Source of the DNA: Arcanobacterium ihumii
GTDB lineage: Bacteria > Actinomycetota > Actinomycetes > Actinomycetales > Actinomycetaceae
DNA: 64,000 bases
Direction of reading: 5' to 3'
NCBI RefSeq assembly: GCF_900604515.1
Contig: NZ_UWOS01000001.1
Coordinates: forward strand, 372,001-436,000
Below, in pieces: positions 30,872 to 39,259 of this stretch. The first letter of the stretch is position 1, and every line of letters starts with the position of its first letter. The notes beneath the pieces were generated by a model. It did no database searches and was not told the origin of the DNA. It saw nothing but the letters and a program-made list of their open reading frames with translations. Position numbers and translations under genes: made by a program.

Positions 30872-32944
30872 CTACCTAGTTACAGAGATGATTGGGTCGC
30901 CAGCGTTGACCGTGCTCTCCTGAGTTGCTTCAACGCTTGCCATTGACTTTGTATTCGTCACGGTAACAATTGTAGTGGTGGAGAAGCCAGCCGTAGTGAT
31001 TCTTTCCAGATCAACTTGAGCTAACTGATCGCCAGCACTGACGCGATCTCCCTTATTAACATGGACGTCGAAGCCTTCGCCTTGCATCTTGACGGTGTCG
31101 ATTCCAACGTGAACAAGCACTTCAACACCGTCGTCGCTCTTGATACCAAAAGCGTGACCGGATTTTTGAATAGAGGCGATAACGCCGTTGACCGGCGCCA
31201 CGATACGTCCATCGACTGGGGTAATTCCGATTCCCGCACCCAAAACTCCCGAAGCGAATACTGGATCTTCCGTCCTATCGAGTGGAATAACCGTTCCCGC
31301 AACTGGTGCATTCACAGTTACCGTTCCATTTACGACGACGGGCGCGACGTCACCTTCAGTGCTATCCGCTTCGGTTTCAAGCGTAGGCGCTGAGACGGCA
31401 TCGCCCGAAACAGCTTCCGATTCTGCAAGTGGTGCCTGCGCTTTTGCTTCTTCTTGCTCAGCCTTAAATGCGGCGCGCTCCTCTGGGGTGCGGAAGTCGG
31501 AGATGATGATTAGGAACATCGAAACGAAGAAAGCCACTGCAACACCAATGGTATAACGCCACACTGGAGCAAACACCGGGATCGTCAGAAGCGATGTGAA
31601 CGCGAATGCGCCAGTGGTTACACCGCCGGTTAAACCGATGACGATACCGCCAGCCAAGCAGCCGACGAGCATGCGAGGGTAGATTCGCTTGAAGCGCAGG
31701 TGAATACCGTAGAGTGAAGGCTCGGAAATACCACCGAGTAGACCGGCAGCCAACGCACCGAAGGAAACCTGGCGCATCACCGTTTCATTGTGGCGAATCG
31801 AAAGAACGAGCACACCAGCGGTTGCACCGAAGCAGGCGAAGTTCCAAGCACCCATTGGACCCTGGATGAAGTCGTAACCAAGAGTCTGGATGTTGATGAG
31901 CATAAGGGCGTTGAGCGGCCAGTGAAGACCAAGTGGAACCAAGAATGGGTAGATAACTGGGATAACGATCGCAAAAATGATTGGAGCGTGACCATTAAGC
32001 CAAGCGAGGCCACTGCCAAGACCATTACCCATCCAGACACCGAGTGGACCGATGAGGAAGGCGGTAATCGGAATCATGATGATCATAGAGAAGAATGGTA
32101 CGAATACCATCTGAAGATTCTCAGGGAAAACCTTCTTCAAACCGCGATAGACGACGGCGAGGAGCGCAACCATCATAAGCGGAACGAATACTTGACCTGA
32201 GTAGTCTTTTAGCTGCATGTGTATACCAAACACTTCAGCAACACAGGACTTGGTTCCAAGTGCATCATTACTTCGGCAAACGGTGTTCGGGAAACGCTCT
32301 GGATTGCTGAGCGAAACAAATTCCGGAGTCATGAGAGCACCCATGATCGCAGTTCCTACCCAAGGATCTACCCGAAGCTTCTTTGAACCGTTATATGCAA
32401 CCATGAGTGGGAGGAAGAAGAATACCGAATGCCACATCGCGTCAACAAAAACCCAGGTTGAGGATTTATCATCGGCACGGAAGTTAACGACGTGGAAGGC
32501 GTCAAGGATCGATGCGAAAGCAATGATCAGTGATGCACCGAGGAGTACTCCCAAGATTGGGCGGAAGGAATCGGAAAGGAATTCGAAGAAGCTATCTACC
32601 CAAGCAACGCGTCCACGAGCCTTGCCACGAGCCTCTGCCTTGATTTCGGCGTCGGTTTTTTGGGTTGTTTGCAAAGACTTTGCCATCGATGGCAATTCCT
32701 TGATTTCGCGGTATAAAGTAGACACTCCTCCACCCGCAACAACCTGGTAGCGATCGCCAGACTGAGGAACTACTCCTAGTACTCCTGGAATCTTTTCGAG
32801 TTCTTCGCGGTTAACCAGACCCGAGTCGCGCAGCTCAAACCTCAATCGAGTTGCACAGTGAGTAAGGCTTTTAATATTGGCTGGACTGCCAATGGCATCG
32901 ATGATTCGCTGTGGAGCAGAATCAACTCGCGTTTCATTAGACAT
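30872..32944 (-). CDS. PTS EIIBCA transporter, beta-glucoside (BglF/BglP) type
   Basis: Membrane transporter that takes up and phosphorylates a sugar. From the ATG at 32944 (AAGGAAG upstream) it has 690 residues: an EIIB domain with the phospho-cysteine Cys30 in SLTHCATRLRF, an EIIC membrane domain (about residues 95-480) with GGISEPSLYGI, a linker rich in Ala and Glu, and an EIIA domain with the active His near 612 in VLVHVGIDTV. The order B-C-A and the RAT-type leader match beta-glucoside permeases. Related permeases carry sucrose or trehalose, and no phospho-glycosidase gene lies beside it, so the sugar is not settled. A longer in-frame reading from 32980 would lack the ribosome binding site. 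Confidence 0.93.
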   Translation of the reverse strand: MSNETRVDSAPQRIIDAIGSPANIKSLTHCATRLRFELRDSGLVNREELEKIPGVLGVVPQSGDRYQVVAGGGVSTLYREIKELPSMAKSLQTTQKTDAEIKAEARGKARGRVAWVDSFFEFLSDSFRPILGVLLGASLIIAFASILDAFHVVNFRADDKSSTWVFVDAMWHSVFFFLPLMVAYNGSKKLRVDPWVGTAIMGALMTPEFVSLSNPERFPNTVCRSNDALGTKSCVAEVFGIHMQLKDYSGQVFVPLMMVALLAVVYRGLKKVFPENLQMVFVPFFSMIIMIPITAFLIGPLGVWMGNGLGSGLAWLNGHAPIIFAIVIPVIYPFLVPLGLHWPLNALMLINIQTLGYDFIQGPMGAWNFACFGATAGVLVLSIRHNETVMRQVSFGALAAGLLGGISEPSLYGIHLRFKRIYPRMLVGCLAGGIVIGLTGGVTTGAFAFTSLLTIPVFAPVWRYTIGVAVAFFVSMFLIIISDFRTPEERAAFKAEQEEAKAQAPLAESEAVSGDAVSAPTLETEADSTEGDVAPVVVNGTVTVNAPVAGTVIPLDRTEDPVFASGVLGAGIGITPVDGRIVAPVNGVIASIQKSGHAFGIKSDDGVEVLVHVGIDTVKMQGEGFDVHVNKGDRVSAGDQLAQVDLERITTAGFSTTTIVTVTNTKSMASVEATQESTVNAGDPIISVTR

Positions 32945-32987
32945 GATAGCTTCCTTGCTTTCATTGGAATTCAACACCACCCAGAAA

Positions 32988-33031
32988 ATAAAAAAGACCC
33001 AAGCTGTGACGAAACGTCAAGCTTAGGTCTT
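32988..33031 (-). terminator. Leader terminator of the PTS operon
   Basis: On the minus strand AAGACCTAAGCT pairs with AGCTTGGGTCTT (one G-U pair), extended by TGACG/CGTCA, and is followed by TTTTTTATT. This is a strong Rho-independent terminator located before the EII start codon. Its left arm overlaps the RAT, so the two hairpins exclude each other. Confidence 0.92.
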
Positions 33032-33052
33032 GCCCCTTCTGGGTAACAATCC
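33023..33052 (-). promoter_or_regulatory. RAT: LicT/BglG ribonucleic antiterminator
   Basis: The minus-strand sequence begins GGATTGTTACCCAG and ends GGGGCAAGACCTAA. This matches the RAT pattern GGATTGTTACT...GGCAAAACC. A CAT-domain protein bound here would stabilise this hairpin and block formation of the overlapping terminator. Confidence 0.9.
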
Positions 33053-33077
33053 TCTAGTTTGTAAACCAGTGTTCGTT

Positions 33078-33106
33078 TGAACGATATACCGAATATCGAC
33101 CAATGT
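33078..33106 (-). promoter_or_regulatory. Weak candidate promoter of the PTS operon
   Basis: TTAGAC and TATATC are separated by about 16 bases on the minus strand, roughly 30-60 bases before the RAT. The position is right for a leader transcript, but the match is modest. Confidence 0.25.
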
Positions 33107-33196
33107 CTAACTGTGTGTTACAAATCATATCATTTGAGCTTTTTTGAGGAGAGCTTCCCTTGGTAAAAGATCCGCATTATTAAGGATCTAAATACA

Positions 33197-33232
33197 AGTG
33201 TGGGGATCCGATTTCGATCGGATCCCCACACT
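33197..33232 (-). terminator. Terminator after rplL
   Basis: Perfect 16-bp stem (GTGTGGGGATCCGAT core) with a TTCG/CGAA loop, followed on the minus strand by TGTATTTAG. It starts about 54 bases after the rplL stop and separates rplJL from the PTS leader. Confidence 0.8.
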
Positions 33233-33285
33233 CAACCACCGGTGTCTAACCAGCAAGTTCATAGATGCGGTCTAAACCGCAGGAA

Positions 33286-33672
33286 TCACTTAAGGGTGAC
33301 GGTTGCGCCAGCGCCCTCGAGCTGCTCCTTAGCCTTCTCAGCGGTTTCCTTGTTAACGCCTTCGAGAAGAGCCTTAGGTGCGGAGTCAACGAGCTCCTTA
33401 GCTTCCTTGAGACCAAGTGGGGTAAGAGCGCGCACCTCCTTGATGACCTGGATCTTCTTGTCGCCAGCGGACTCGATGATAACGTCGAAGGAATCCTTCT
33501 CTTCTTCAGCAGCAGCGTCGCCTGCAGCTGGTGCAGCAGCAGCTGCAACAGCAACTGGAGCAGTTGCTTCTACTTCGAATTCTTCTTCGAACTTCTTAAC
33601 GAAGTCGTTGAGCTCTACGAGGGTGAGCTCCTTGAAAGCTTCGATGAGCTCTTCAGCGGTAAGCTTAGCCAT
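33286..33672 (-). CDS. rplL: 50S ribosomal protein L7/L12
   Basis: Stalk protein that recruits translation GTPases. The 128 residues have the N-terminal dimerisation domain ([20 protein letters not shown]), an Ala-rich hinge (about residues 40-55), and the C-terminal domain with [20 protein letters not shown]. It lies 58 bases after rplJ. The usual next genes, rpoBC, are displaced by the PTS operon. Confidence 0.98.
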   Translation of the reverse strand: MAKLTAEELIEAFKELTLVELNDFVKKFEEEFEVEATAPVAVAAAAAPAAGDAAAEEEKDSFDVIIESAGDKKIQVIKEVRALTPLGLKEAKELVDSAPKALLEGVNKETAEKAKEQLEGAGATVTLK

Positions 33673-33730
33673 GATTGACCTTCTTTCCTGTGCCTACGCG
33701 AGGCAAATTAATTGGTTATTCACCACTGCC

Positions 33731-34252
33731 TCAGGCAGCGGATTCCTGCTTCTCGCGCAGGGCGTCTACGGTGCGCACCGTCTTGGACAGTGGCGCCTTG
33801 AATACGTATGCAGCCTTGTAAAGCGAAGCCTTGAGAACTCCAGCAGTCTTGGCCAGCAGAACCTCACGGGATTCGAGATCGGCGAGCTTCTGAACATCTT
33901 CAGCATTGAGAAGATTGCCTTCAAGAACTCCAGCCTTAACGACGAGTGCCTTGTTTTCCTTTGCAAAATTCTTAATAGCCTTAGCTGCGGAAGCGATGTC
34001 ACCGGTAACAAATGCCAGCGCGGTCGGACCCTTGAGGTCGTCATCGAGTCCTTCGATGCCGGCTTCATGGGCTGCAATGCGTGCGAGGGTGTTCTTAGCA
34101 ACCTTGTACTCAGCGTCTGTACCGAGAGCGCGACGAAGAGTCTTCATTTGCGCTACGGTCAAACCGCGGTATTCAGTCACGAGAACGGCCGAAGACTTGC
34201 GGAAATCTTCCGTAAGCTCTGCGATCGCTGCAGACTTGTCGGTCCGTGCCAT
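33731..34252 (-). CDS. rplJ: 50S ribosomal protein L10
   Basis: Base of the ribosomal stalk; binds L7/L12 dimers through its C-terminal helix. The 173 residues contain KSAAIAELTEDFRKSSAVLVTEYRGLTV and GPTALAFVTGDIASAAKAI. In many bacteria L10 with L12 represses its own synthesis by binding the leader RNA, and the region upstream looks like such a leader. Confidence 0.98.
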   Translation of the reverse strand: MARTDKSAAIAELTEDFRKSSAVLVTEYRGLTVAQMKTLRRALGTDAEYKVAKNTLARIAAHEAGIEGLDDDLKGPTALAFVTGDIASAAKAIKNFAKENKALVVKAGVLEGNLLNAEDVQKLADLESREVLLAKTAGVLKASLYKAAYVFKAPLSKTVRTVDALREKQESAA

Positions 34253-34253
34253 G

Positions 34254-34429
34254 GGACCTCCTTCCGAATAGTAGCCGCAAAAGTCGGAAGCTTAGCAAAA
34301 CAAAAACCCTCGCGCAGCGCACGAGGGTTAGAGGCAAACTACTGCCTGAAAAATCGTACCTGCGCTGGCTTCGCATTGCGAACTTCACCCCGTTGGCAAC
34401 GGGCGACCTGCGGTCTTGGGCAGAATATA
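34254..34429 (-). promoter_or_regulatory. Probable L10 leader with promoter and attenuator hairpin
   Basis: A -10-like TATATT lies at 34429-34424. The transcript would then contain AAGACCGCAGGTCGCC and, about 40 bases later, CAGCGCAGGTACG, which resemble the conserved elements of ribosomal protein L10 leaders. A terminator-like hairpin follows just before rplJ. The match to the L10 leader family is by eye and needs a covariance search. Confidence 0.5.
34295..34328 (-). terminator. Terminator or attenuator before rplJ
   Basis: ACCCTCGTG pairs with CGCGAGGGT over nine base pairs and is followed by TTTTTGTTTTGC, a textbook Rho-independent terminator. It ends about 45 bases before the rplJ ATG. 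It may attenuate rplJL transcription, or end transcription from the genes upstream. Confidence 0.8.
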
Positions 34430-34528
34430 CGCTACCTGCGCCGGCGTCGTCATGCAAGGAATAGGCAAGCTTCGTGAGCGAAACAACAGAGAATTTGATC
34501 GAAACACATATTTTGACAGGATAGCCGT

Positions 34529-35254
34529 TCAACCTTCGTATTTTTCAAACTCGGCGACGATCTTTTTCAGTTTGTCAGTTGGCTCAAAGCCATCCCAATA
34601 TTCCTCGCACCGATGAGGGTTGTTGTATGAATACTCAGCTATAAATAGATTGTCATTGACCGCGTAGAAGGGGTCTGCACCAATGAACATATCTCGCCGG
34701 AACTGTTCCACACGCGAATCGTGCCGGTTATACTCAATAATTTGTAGGCAAACTTCGGGAATCGCCGTCACAGACACTGCATTATAGCTGCTCTGTTCTC
34801 GTTCATCGGATACTACCTCACCTGTCACATAACCATTATTGACGAGATAAGTTACAACCTCACGTGATGATAGACCCGGATCTACGTAGGGAAGCAAGAA
34901 GTAGTACCAATCCCCATAAGTATCAGGTCTTTCCCTCCAGCGCTTAGCACCCTCGTTATTATGAACCCACGTATGGTAATTTTTTGTATGTTGAGCTATT
35001 GCGAAAGAACGGTAAGTGAACCCATCATCTGAGGCCATACCCGCGAATTTCGTAACATATCCAATATGGAAGACTTTGCCATTGGGATAAGCCTGCCCCA
35101 CGAAACTACCCGCTTTAATTCTCCCCGCGAATGTTCCCCAATCATAAGCTCTACGGGTAATACCCCCATGTCGTGCAAAGTCGTCAGCTACTGTCCAAGC
35201 ACGAGAGGTATACACTGCACCAATAGCAGTAGTGCCGGTTTTGTAAAACCACAC
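34529..35254 (-). pseudogene. Amidase-like (Amidase_6-type) domain protein, apparently lacking its N-terminus
   Basis: A frame of 241 codons opening at GTG 35254. The segment WFYKTG...SRAWTVADDFARHGGI, then HIGYVTK and FAIAQHTKNYHTW, resembles the middle and end of Amidase_6 domains, which usually carry a catalytic Cys in a DCxNFxSQ motif before the WxY part and His residues in these later motifs. No such Cys motif and no signal peptide are present. A stop codon sits four codons upstream. A second ATG at 35306, with GGAG before it, encodes the signal-like MKRLLAAVLA and then stops, in another frame. So this looks like a decayed or truncated secreted peptidase gene. The family link is inferred from motif order only; a short intact gene cannot be excluded. 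It lies between rplJ and udk. Confidence 0.45.
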
Positions 35255-35498
35255 CGAACCTTGTTATTGATAACTAGGCAAGTACCGCTGCAAGTAAACG
35301 CTTCATCTGGATCTCCGTCCATGATTAGTTTTCTCAATTATGATGGAGAATATAGGAATCACGCATTAAGTTTCGATAATGCTGAGGTTTCCAAAGGCAC
35401 AGGAAAATCAATCCAAAAGTTGAATGCACTAGAAAAGAAAATAGCTGAGGAACACCGGTCAGCAGATTTGCCGACAAGCTCGAAAGAAAAACGCCGAA

Positions 35499-36119
35499 TT
35501 AGCGTGTAGAAACTAAATGCTCGATCCGGTGGAACAAAATATCGAGTGCAACAAGGTTGTGCCCACCCTCAGGGATAATGAGATCTGCATGTCGTTTAGA
35601 TGGCTCGACGTACAGTTCGTGCATCGGTTTAACCGTCGCAAGGTACTGGAGTTCAACAGAGTTAATGTCACGTCCGCGCTCTAAAACGTCACGCTTGATA
35701 CGGCGCAAAATGCGAACATCGGCGTCGGTATCAACGAATAGTTTCAAATCAAAAAGGTCACAAAGCTGAGGTTCGGCAAAAATAAGGATACCTTCAACCA
35801 AAATGACCGGAGCTGGCTCAATACGCATCGTGTTTGCAGAACGATTGTGGTCTGCAAAATCGTAAATTGGGCTATCAATCGCATTACCAGCAATCAAATC
35901 ACGAAGTTGAGCAGCCATAAAATCATTGTCAAAGGCATCCAGCGAATCAAAGTTGAGCTTTGAACGTTGCTCATAGGTCAACCCTGTATGGGATTTATAG
36001 TAGTTATCGTGATAAACAACCGTCGTCTTGGAATCGAAACGTTCGGCGATTGCTTGAGTGAGAGTGGTTTTACCACTGCCAGTCCCACCAGCAATACCGA
36101 TAACAAATGGTTTTACCAC
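35499..36119 (-). CDS. udk: Uridine kinase
   Basis: Phosphorylates uridine and cytidine in pyrimidine salvage. The 206 residues begin MVKPFVIGIAGGTGSGKTTL with the P-loop GGTGSGKT at 11-18. YHDNYYK and the nucleoside-site region with ILVEGILIF and RRIKRDVLERGR are typical. It appears to be transcribed alone. Confidence 0.95.
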   Translation of the reverse strand: MVKPFVIGIAGGTGSGKTTLTQAIAERFDSKTTVVYHDNYYKSHTGLTYEQRSKLNFDSLDAFDNDFMAAQLRDLIAGNAIDSPIYDFADHNRSANTMRIEPAPVILVEGILIFAEPQLCDLFDLKLFVDTDADVRILRRIKRDVLERGRDINSVELQYLATVKPMHELYVEPSKRHADLIIPEGGHNLVALDILFHRIEHLVSTR

Positions 36120-36209
36120 GATAAACCTTCCTATAAAGCCACTCGTTTGATTCTATCGGCAAATCGTTATGTTAAGGAAATCTAAGAAAATCTTTCACGT
36201 TGATTTCAA

Positions 36210-36263
36210 GGGGCGATTTTCGCAACTAGCGGCGATATATCCGGAAGTTGCGAAAATCGCCCC
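36210..36263. repeat. Perfect 18-bp inverted repeat upstream of udk
   Basis: GGGGCGATTTTCGCAACT and its exact complement flank an 18-base spacer. The right arm continues into a run of seven C. It lies between the rplA terminator and udk. The loop is longer than in the terminators nearby and there is no U tract. It may be a dyad binding site, a second terminator for rplKA, or a mobile palindromic repeat. Confidence 0.7.
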
Positions 36264-36326
36264 CCCTGAATCGAAATGTTTCCGGCAAAAGACGTGTTTT
36301 TGGCACAAGCTGATAGCAGCAATACG

Positions 36327-36364
36327 AAAGGGACTCTGAAAACCAAAGTTTTCAGAGTCCCTTT
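36327..36364 (-). terminator. Terminator after rplA
   Basis: Perfect 17-bp stem (AAAGGGACTCTGAAAAC and complement) with a 4-base loop, starting 28 bases after the rplA stop. The stem itself ends TTT on the minus strand and is followed by CGTATTGC. Confidence 0.8.
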
Positions 36365-36391
36365 AAAGCGTTAATTCACACAGTCAGCAAA

Positions 36392-37096
36392 TCACTTCTC
36401 AGTCTTGCCAAGCTTTGCAATATCGAGTGGGATACCAGGTCCCATTGTGGTCGAAATCGTTGCCTTGAGGAGGTAACGACCCTTAGACGAAGCAGGCTTG
36501 AGACGCATGATCTCTTGGTATGCGGCGTCGAAGTTCTCAACCAACTGCTCCTGGGTGAAGCTGGTATTCCCAACGATGAATGGGAGGTTTCCGTGCTTGT
36601 CAACGCGGAACTCAATACGTCCACCCTTGATATCGGTAACAGCCTTAGCGGTATCCATAGTGACAGTACCGGTCTTAGGGTTAGGCATAAGACCACGTGG
36701 ACCGAGTACACGACCGAGCTTTCCAACCTTACCCATCATGTCTGGGGTTGCAACAGCTGCATCGAAGTCAGTCCAGCCACCGGCAACCTTCTCAATGAGG
36801 TCGTCGTCGCCAACTTCATCCGCACCAGCTTCGAGAGCTGCCTGAGCACGCTCACCGGTTGCGAACACGATAACGCGAGCCGTCTTGCCCGTACCATGTG
36901 GAAGGGAAACGGTTCCGCGAACCATCTGATCAGCTTTACGTGGGTCAACACCGAGGCGGAATACAGCTTCAACCGTCGATGCAAACTTCGTTACGGAAGT
37001 CTTGGAAGCAAGTTCCAACGCTTCCTGTGCGGTGTAAAGCTCGCCGGCTTGAATAAGTTCGGCAGCCTTACGGTAATTCTTTGAGCGCTTTGCCAT
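36392..37096 (-). CDS. rplA: 50S ribosomal protein L1
   Basis: Forms the mobile L1 stalk that helps release deacylated tRNA, and often represses its own operon. The 234 residues contain [26 protein letters not shown] and [14 protein letters not shown], the family signatures. The 97 bases between rplK and rplA hold GTGGTA/TACCAC and GCACC/GGTGC hairpins that might serve as an L1 binding site. Confidence 0.98.
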   Translation of the reverse strand: MAKRSKNYRKAAELIQAGELYTAQEALELASKTSVTKFASTVEAVFRLGVDPRKADQMVRGTVSLPHGTGKTARVIVFATGERAQAALEAGADEVGDDDLIEKVAGGWTDFDAAVATPDMMGKVGKLGRVLGPRGLMPNPKTGTVTMDTAKAVTDIKGGRIEFRVDKHGNLPFIVGNTSFTQEQLVENFDAAYQEIMRLKPASSKGRYLLKATISTTMGPGIPLDIAKLGKTEK

Positions 37097-37193
37097 TCTG
37101 CTTTCTCCTTTTTAGCAGTCGTGGTAATACGAACCAGCTCCGGGTTCTACCACGATGTCCCGAGGACACCTGCACCTTACGGTGCCTAAAAAA

Positions 37194-37628
37194 TCAGATC
37201 TCGTCTGTGGTTAGACCCATGGAACGAGCGGTGCCCGCGATGATACGAGCAGCATTGTCAATGTCGTTCGCGTTAAGATCTGGCTGCTTCGTCTTTGCAA
37301 TTTCGCGAAGCTGGTCAGCGGTAACGTGACCGACCTTGTTGGTATGTGGAACGCCTGAACCCTTCTTGATTCCAGCAGCCTTCTTAAGCAAGTCAGCAGC
37401 AGGTGGGGTCTTTGTTACGAAGGTGAATGAACGATCTTCGTAAACAGTGATCTCAACTGGGATGACGTTGCCGCGCATGGACTCGGTAGCGGCGTTGTAG
37501 GCATTGCAGAACTCCATGATGTTCACACCGTGCTGACCCAAAGCTGGGCCGATTGGTGGAGCTGGGTTTGCAGCACCTGCCTGAATCTGTAGCTTGATCA
37601 GGCCTGCAACCTTCTTCTTCGGTGGCAT
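37194..37628 (-). CDS. rplK: 50S ribosomal protein L11
   Basis: Part of the GTPase centre, needed for the stringent response and target of thiopeptide antibiotics. The 144 residues begin [20 protein letters not shown] and contain [18 protein letters not shown] with the proline-rich signature intact. It lies 91 bases after nusG in the standard order secE-nusG-rplK-rplA. Confidence 0.98.
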   Translation of the reverse strand: MPPKKKVAGLIKLQIQAGAANPAPPIGPALGQHGVNIMEFCNAYNAATESMRGNVIPVEITVYEDRSFTFVTKTPPAADLLKKAAGIKKGSGVPHTNKVGHVTADQLREIAKTKQPDLNANDIDNAARIIAGTARSMGLTTDEI

Positions 37629-37719
37629 TTAATGATCCTTTGTTTCTAATGTGTACCGTCACATGGCAAAAGTGACGGGCGTCGAACAATCGCGACGAAA
37701 ACGAACAATCCTGGGAGGA

Positions 37720-38538
37720 TCAATCCATCTTCTGTACTTGACCGAACGACAGGTCGACCGGGGTTTCCTGGCCGACAAGTGTCATGAGCACGGTAAGTCG
37801 CTGATTTACCGCATCAACCTGTGAAATTGTAGCTGGCATTCCAACCCACGGCTCAGTGGTGAGCGTTACAGTTTCGCCAACTTCATATTCAGCAATAAGA
37901 ACAGGAGCACCCGAAACTACTGGCTTTCCAGCAGCAACGGCCTCTTGAGCAACTTCTTGTTCAACAACCGGGGTGAGCATCTTCACGATCTCATCTTTAG
38001 TCAAAGCGACTGGATTTCGTCCGTTTCCGACAAATCCTGTAACACCATTCGTCTCCTGAACGACTCGCCAAGAGTCATCCGTAAGATCCATACGAACCAG
38101 TGCATAGCCGGGAATACGAACGCGCGAAACCCGCTTATTCTGACCCTTCTTCACTTCGATGACTTCTTCCATAGGAACTTCAACCTGGAAAATGTAATCT
38201 TCCATGTCCATCGAGTGAATACGGATCTCAAGATCCTGCTTTACGCGCTTTTCATATCCAGCGTAGGTGTGCAAAACGTACCAGCGACCCGGGAGCCCAC
38301 GTAAACGCGCACGCACCATTTCTTCAGTGACGACGCCTTCTTCACTTTCGTCCTCGGAAGTAACAGCTGGAGCCTGGGCACTTTCTTCTGCCGGCGTTTC
38401 TACCTCACTTGCTTCTGCAACCTCGGAGGAAACGTCTTCAGAGGTAAGTTCCGTAGCTGAAGTCTCCACTTCAGAATCTGGAGTCGAACCATCGGAAAAC
38501 AGCGGGCTGTTTTGCGATTCGAATGTTTCTTCAGGCAT
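37720..38538 (-). CDS. nusG: Transcription elongation/antitermination factor NusG
   Basis: Binds RNA polymerase and links transcription with translation and Rho. The 272 residues have an acidic, low-complexity N-terminal extension of about 80 residues (rich in Glu, Ser, Val), common in actinobacteria. Then comes the NGN domain starting RWYVLHTYAGYEKRVKQDL, and a KOW domain with GETVTLTTEPWVGMPATISQV. It follows secE after 47 bases. Confidence 0.97.
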   Translation of the reverse strand: MPEETFESQNSPLFSDGSTPDSEVETSATELTSEDVSSEVAEASEVETPAEESAQAPAVTSEDESEEGVVTEEMVRARLRGLPGRWYVLHTYAGYEKRVKQDLEIRIHSMDMEDYIFQVEVPMEEVIEVKKGQNKRVSRVRIPGYALVRMDLTDDSWRVVQETNGVTGFVGNGRNPVALTKDEIVKMLTPVVEQEVAQEAVAAGKPVVSGAPVLIAEYEVGETVTLTTEPWVGMPATISQVDAVNQRLTVLMTLVGQETPVDLSFGQVQKMD

Positions 38539-38585
38539 GATCCCTGCTCTTCCCTACTATGGACAATAACTACCGAGCGTTAGCG

Positions 38586-38828
38586 TCAGCCGAACACCCA
38601 GAATACAAATTGGCTGAACCCTAGATCGAGCACGCCAACAAAAATCATTACAACGATCAAGAATCCCACAACCGTGAGGAACATCGTCCACAATTCGTTT
38701 CCAGTTGGGCGCTGAACCTTCTTAAATTCAGCAAGAACCTGCTTAAAGAAAGTGACGATTCGGGCAAAGAAACCCTCTTTAGCGCCTTTGGTCGCACGGT
38801 GATCATGCGCTTTAGCAACGTTGTTCAC
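38586..38828 (-). CDS. secE: Preprotein translocase subunit SecE
   Basis: Clamps the two halves of SecY in the membrane. The 80 residues have a basic amphipathic region (FKQVLAEFKKVQRPTGNEL, about residues 28-46) followed by one membrane segment, the minimal single-span SecE of Gram-positive bacteria. It sits between tRNA-Trp and nusG, a standard arrangement. Confidence 0.95.
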   Translation of the reverse strand: MNNVAKAHDHRATKGAKEGFFARIVTFFKQVLAEFKKVQRPTGNELWTMFLTVVGFLIVVMIFVGVLDLGFSQFVFWVFG

Positions 38829-38880
38829 GAGTGGATCCTCTCGGTTAATGTGGAAAACGGCCCGATTGGGCCGCTTTCTG

Positions 38881-38953
38881 CAGGGCAGGAGGGACTCGAA
38901 CCCACAACCGCCGGTTTTGGAGACCGGTGCGCTACCAATTGCGCCACTACCCT
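38881..38953 (-). tRNA. tRNA-Trp (CCA)
   Basis: A 73-base cloverleaf beginning AGGGTAGTGGCGCAATTGG. The acceptor stem AGGGTAG/CTGCCCT pairs with one G-U. The anticodon loop is CTCCAAA, so the anticodon is CCA, and the T loop is TTCGAGT. The discriminator is G and no CCA end is encoded. It lies just upstream of secE and is probably cotranscribed. Confidence 0.97.
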
Positions 38954-39259
38954 ATCGCTTAGCGAGCAGTAATAATTATGCCTGATGTTGAAGCATAATT
39001 TCTATTGCTTGGCACAGCTCAACCAACTTTAGTCGGCTTTTCTCAATTAGTCCAAACCGATTGAGCACCAAGATCTGTAATTCTCACCACGTCAACTGTG
39101 AGCAATCGCAATGAACTCCTTACGTTTTTCACTCAAAACCGTCAAAAATAGTCAGTTTTTAGCAAATAGGCGCACTAAATTACTCGGTACGCGAAATTCT
39201 TTAGCCCAGATTGCAATACAAAGACGCGCCACCAACGTGTTTTGTGACACGATAGACGT
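38954..39259. other. Divergent intergenic region between tRNA-Trp and the aminotransferase gene
   Basis: These 306 bases must contain promoters in both directions. On the minus strand CATAAT lies about 20-25 bases before the tRNA and is a plausible -10 box. An 8-bp inverted repeat AATTATGC/GCATAATT (about 38974-39000) overlaps it. No gene is seen. Confidence 0.4.

Noticed and set aside
33200-34477. 425-codon plus-strand frame across rplL, rplJ and the leader
   Set aside because: It crosses two genes, a terminator and the L10 leader; no family resemblance.
37097-37193. Hairpins between rplK and rplA as a certain L1 operator
   Set aside because: GTGGTA/TACCAC and GCACC/GGTGC stems exist, but I cannot match them to the L1-binding consensus, so they are mentioned only in the rplA entry.
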